Below are positions 45,601-47,721 of a stretch of 47,721 nucleotides of DNA, in pieces. The stretch is taken from the NCBI GenBank assembly GCA_013359345.1, contig JABWCA010000008.1, positions 1-47,721 on the forward strand, written 5' to 3'. The position numbers and the translations under genes were made by a program. Origin of the DNA: Ignavibacteriaceae bacterium. Lineage in GTDB: Bacteria; Bacteroidota; Ignavibacteria; Ignavibacteriales; Ignavibacteriaceae. A model generated the notes under the pieces. The model saw nothing but the letters and a program-made list of their open reading frames with translations. It searched no databases and was not told the origin of the DNA. The number at the start of each line of letters is the position of its first letter. Within the stretch, counting starts at the first letter, position 1.

Positions 45601-45812
45601 GCATCAAGTTCATTGTGAACACGGCTTCAGAGATTTCTGTGAATGTTTATGATGTGACCGGGGGGCTTATCAGTGAAATTGCAAAGGGTGAGTACCAGCC
45701 CGGAACCTACGATGTCAGGTTCGATGCTTCCGGACTGGCGGGAGGTGTTTATTTCTACTCTGTGGAAACCGGAGATTCAAAAGAGATTAAAGTGATGACT
45801 CTTCTCAAATAG
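42699..45812 (+). CDS. Large T9SS-secreted protein with amidohydrolase-like N-terminal domain
   Basis: A 1037-residue secreted protein. Signal peptide to about residue 20. Residues about 25-330 form a globular domain with His/Asp motifs: QAPHPLYDFNTG (His 132, Asp 136), FSGTHRCNQ (His 161), LIVIQLHGF (His 218) and FLHVEQMKEGMR. These recall zinc-dependent N-formylglutamate amidohydrolase-like or poly-gamma-glutamate hydrolase-like folds; the assignment is tentative. Residues about 335-800 are a Gly/Ser/Thr-rich beta-solenoid (GGNWGTTTNWPGDILPDTVD, repeated N-G-x-I strands), then a fibronectin-like domain (NPLPVELSLFNASVKGNNVV) and the T9SS sorting domain (QNYPNPFNPSTSIKFIV). The enzyme head would be displayed or released outside the cell. 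Converges on the CotH gene with 20 bp between. Confidence 0.85.
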   Translation: MKKTAIIFFLLIPVFSILPQADSVISMATHVQRYISLLPDSAAANQNQYQTPSAEDSLTFYQCVKLLLDGSYAAALDSAGKIGYTVFRVTDNSYSATRVYYVLERVSGSRHWGVFIYNPTPQRPGLFIQAPHPLYDFNTGRQGFYVFKKSGAEAFYFSGTHRCNQTSYTNCDGTTTACVGGNQAYRLSDQAHTTVGPLQIATKAMLDNNAGLIVIQLHGFSKTDGDPHVIMGNGTKFTPSGTDHLIDLRDALYTLRDTLTFKVSHIDTSWTRLTGSVNTQGRLINGSSDPCDINPNSATGRFLHVEQMKEGMRDTETGWKIMADAVRMAFPIVTKTGGNWGTTTNWPGDILPDTVDNVKIAAGHTMTVNTATDKCFNLSFENSTSKIAFSGSGTLSVYGNVSPFSSSHDMISSWANGGVLKFTGGAKQTISGFGASSANYKTLMAVEIDKYKDSIKTDGTGMVLPLGSSLTVTRGTFYLASGDDIEGKSLDGSSSATPVITNATAGTFAMEGGESFIRSGNSGSAQTGAFTVNGTASLASASSTGINLASVSVESGGTLNLSSMGNANFNPGTLTVKAGGTVNNNSGGSFWNGSASLVLQSKSTCKVNTATTVFPSLFTNNGNIDYAMNGDQTIASISYSGLKVSGTGDKSFTQDLSVADSIELAGGNLTGGGFTITLGTSAASTGKMTRTSGRIIGNLKRWIAASVSSDILFPLGTAAFYRSVDLDFTSAPSTGGTLLSSFTASDPGDNGLPLDDGGTSITNSAADGYWIVTAGDGLAGGTYTMRLTAEGFSGINDYTTLRILKRSNGGSWSLDGSHLTGTGSNSVPVIRRSGLTGFSEFGIGSGNDNPLPVELSLFNASVKGNNVVLNWETQMELNSFSFQIERKRTEKENWENLGTVKASFNSSSPKTYSFSDKYLARGNYFYRLKMIDTDGSFEYSDVIKADISLPAGIVLYQNYPNPFNPSTSIKFIVNTASEISVNVYDVTGGLISEIAKGEYQPGTYDVRFDASGLAGGVYFYSVETGDSKEIKVMTLLK

Positions 45813-45832
45813 AGGCTCCGCGTTCCTTATAA

Positions 45833-47518
45833 TTATTTCATCAACATCAGCTTGCTGACTATTCTTTGAACAGTTCCGTTGTTATTGTTAAGCGTTATCA
45901 CGGCAAAGTAAACTCCGGCAGCAAAACTTTGCCCTGAGAGGTCAATCCTGATCAGATGTTTACCTTCTTCAAGATAACCGTCATAAAACTCACCCGTTTC
46001 CTCACCCGCTGAGCTGAAAAGCTTTACCTTAAGCTGACCCGCACCGGGTAACGTAACAACCATGTTTGCTGAGGGGTTAAAGGGATTCGGGTAAGTTTCA
46101 GCGATAATCATGTCCACGGGCAAAGGCTCCTTTTCTGATACATCCGTGAACTGATTGATGGCATTATTCATCCAGAGGAATCTGCCGTTGATCCAGTTCT
46201 TAAAGTAATTCAGTTCATCTTCCCAGGTCTGACCCACATAAGGATTGGGCCACACATACTGCCCGAGCACTGGCCACTTCTGGAAATTTCTCTGCCTTGC
46301 CTCATTAAGATATGCCGTGAGTGAATCTATCACCCCGAAAATCCTGTCTTTATTAAATGCGGTTGTTTTAAGGAGATTCCACCGTTCTTTCACCGTTGAA
46401 AGAAACCTCGGAGAGTTTCTCAGCTTCTTCCACCAGAACGGCACCTGAAACTGATCGGTTGTAAGAAAGTTCTGATCGGTTGTAAGCACATCAAGCTCCC
46501 ACCAGGTCATTGGTGCACCCGAATAATAATTTGCATTGCCGAACGCTATGTTAAAATCCCAGACAGGCCCCATGACATATTTCGGGTTTCTGCTGTCACG
46601 GTCTTTATAAAAGAATGAGCTCAGCCTGTATGCATCCACATTTTTTGCAAATTCATTTATCAGGAAAAAATCAGCGAGGGAGTTCTCATCCGTCCATTTG
46701 GGATAACCATACTCCGGATCATCAAAGAGAACCGAATTCATTATGTTTTCAAAATTCGTATAGTGATTTCTGATGTAATCCTTCTGCTGCTGAACAATGG
46801 ACGAAGGCTTGGGTATATGGTACTGAACCAGAATGGGAAAAGGGGAACCCGGATAAGGCGGATACGGTGATGTCCACCAGAGATTATCTTCACCGTCGGT
46901 CTTGTCAAACTTCAGAATGTACCCGCCGGTCAGCGCATCACCTGTGGTGTCTTCAGGATCCATTTTCTTGATATCAACTCTGTTTTTATCGTTTTTGAGC
47001 TTCTCCATTATTATGTAAATACCAACATATTCACCGTTGAGCACAAGCTCACAATAGCGCGTTCTTGAGGCGTATCTTCCCGTTGCCCTTGCAATATCAT
47101 AGGCCATAACATCCCTCATAAGGGTCTTGTCATTATATGTGGCGTTCAGAATCCAGTCGGCTTCAAGAGGCATTCCAAGCAGAGAAACATCCAGATCCTC
47201 GCCCGAAGTATCCCTGGTTTCAAATCCGTAAGGTTTCTTGGGAAACATCTGAGATGATGAGCCTCTCAGCTCAATTCCAATCTTACCATCGTAGTGATTA
47301 AAGGGATCTGTTAAATTATTGCGCACTCCCGGGCCGTTGTAAATAATCCCCATATCGGCTGTGATTTTGTAATCATCAGGGATTATCTGGCCGTTTGTGT
47401 TGATCACCACTATCGGAAGGTTTGATGAGGTGAACTGCTGTGATCTGATCTCTGACAAAGGTGTCAGGAAAATAAGTGTTGCGATACCGCAAATGATAAA
47501 TCCGGCAATCTTTTTCAT
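45833..47518 (-). CDS. CotH-kinase-family secreted protein with T9SS sorting domain
   Basis: A 561-residue secreted protein. Signal peptide to about 27 (ending IRSQ). The central domain (about 35-430) is of the CotH family: KIGIELRGSSSQMFPKKPYG, ADWILNATYNDKTLMRDVMA, YCELVLNGEYVGIYIIMEKL, then GPVWDFNIAFGN, which holds the catalytic DFN of CotH protein kinases. In Bacillus and related proteins this fold phosphorylates secreted or spore-coat proteins. The C-terminus carries the T9SS sorting domain (AETYPNPFNPSANMVVTLPG ... GVYFAVI ... KLMLMK). The substrate is unknown; the neighbouring secreted proteins are obvious candidates only by position. Confidence 0.93.
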   Translation of the reverse strand: MKKIAGFIICGIATLIFLTPLSEIRSQQFTSSNLPIVVINTNGQIIPDDYKITADMGIIYNGPGVRNNLTDPFNHYDGKIGIELRGSSSQMFPKKPYGFETRDTSGEDLDVSLLGMPLEADWILNATYNDKTLMRDVMAYDIARATGRYASRTRYCELVLNGEYVGIYIIMEKLKNDKNRVDIKKMDPEDTTGDALTGGYILKFDKTDGEDNLWWTSPYPPYPGSPFPILVQYHIPKPSSIVQQQKDYIRNHYTNFENIMNSVLFDDPEYGYPKWTDENSLADFFLINEFAKNVDAYRLSSFFYKDRDSRNPKYVMGPVWDFNIAFGNANYYSGAPMTWWELDVLTTDQNFLTTDQFQVPFWWKKLRNSPRFLSTVKERWNLLKTTAFNKDRIFGVIDSLTAYLNEARQRNFQKWPVLGQYVWPNPYVGQTWEDELNYFKNWINGRFLWMNNAINQFTDVSEKEPLPVDMIIAETYPNPFNPSANMVVTLPGAGQLKVKLFSSAGEETGEFYDGYLEEGKHLIRIDLSGQSFAAGVYFAVITLNNNNGTVQRIVSKLMLMK

Positions 47519-47616
47519 TGTTCTGTCTTCTGATTTTTCTGCAGGAATATCCCGCAGATATACAGTTAACTTAATGAAGTATCCCGAAATATCAAACTAT
47601 TAATTTATGCACACTT

Positions 47617-47677
47617 ATGCAGCGAATTGCATCATAAAAAAAGTTACCGAAGGAAAAAATAAAAAAGCTCGCTGCAT
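47617..47677. repeat. 9-bp inverted repeat near the window edge
   Basis: ATGCAGCGA at 47617-47625 and TCGCTGCAT at 47669-47677 are perfect inverted copies 43 bp apart, in A-rich DNA upstream of the CotH gene. They could be arms of a small element or a regulatory structure; nothing else supports either. Confidence 0.4.
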
Positions 47678-47721
47678 CTTAAATTAGGGTTACTGAAAAA
47701 CTAATTATAGGACAAAGCCAT

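Overview
The window looks like a chromosomal segment from a member of the Ignavibacteria or a close relative in the Bacteroidota/Chlorobiota group. Four large exported proteins end in the type IX secretion (T9SS) sorting domain with the hallmark YPNPFNP motif. The window also has a carboxypeptidase-domain TonB receptor, a DUF2807 head-GIN lipoprotein, a membrane-anchored AraC regulator and a DUF5522 protein. Several genes are preceded by a TAnnTTTG box, the -7 element of Bacteroidetes promoters. I saw no tRNA, rRNA, CRISPR array, insertion sequence or phage gene. Species-level assignment is inference.

Layout. 1-457 is a gene-free stretch with an imperfect duplication at a 161-bp offset. 458-5901 (minus) carries the head-GIN lipoprotein, a TPR-protein/TonB-receptor pair and a beta-helix T9SS cargo. 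6105-7986 has a zinc-ribbon DUF5655 protein that appears to start at CTG, a 7TM-AraC regulator and a double-CDGSH iron-sulfur protein. 8087-11134 (minus) is a metabolic cluster of pyrimidine nucleoside phosphorylase, class II fumarase and a small lipoprotein; a 47-bp tandem duplication copies its predicted promoter box. 11423-16135 (plus) has peptidase T, then a tight set of GT4 glycosyltransferase, polyprenyl glycosylphosphotransferase and ribose-5-phosphate isomerase.

16937-21434 (minus) is a compact four-gene signalling operon: soluble PAS histidine kinase, NtrC-type sigma-54 activator, STAS protein, and a receiver fused to a PP2C/SpoIIE phosphatase. 21743-28772 (minus) is a copper/silver efflux locus: cysteine-pair-rich exported protein, TolC-like channel, CusB-like adaptor, CusA-like RND pump retaining the E. 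coli CusA methionine triad at identical spacing, and a YHS protein with seven Cys-Cys pairs. Divergent from it is a sensor kinase of about 1636 residues with seven apparent PAS domains and a GAF domain.

33905-39518 holds cell-envelope and housekeeping genes: lytic transglycosylase, DUF5522 protein, cytochrome c, N-acetylmuramoyl-alanine amidase, cytoplasmic GH13 enzyme and Nudix hydrolase. 39650-47518 holds three large secreted T9SS cargoes: a subtilase, a 1037-residue protein with an amidohydrolase-like head, and a CotH-type protein.

The most interesting features are the copper locus bracketed by two unusual cysteine-rich proteins, the kinase/sigma-54/STAS/phosphatase operon, the duplicated promoter before the nucleoside phosphorylase, the CTG-initiated zinc-ribbon protein, and the 1037-residue secreted protein. 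Annotation rests on reading motifs by eye; no database search was run.
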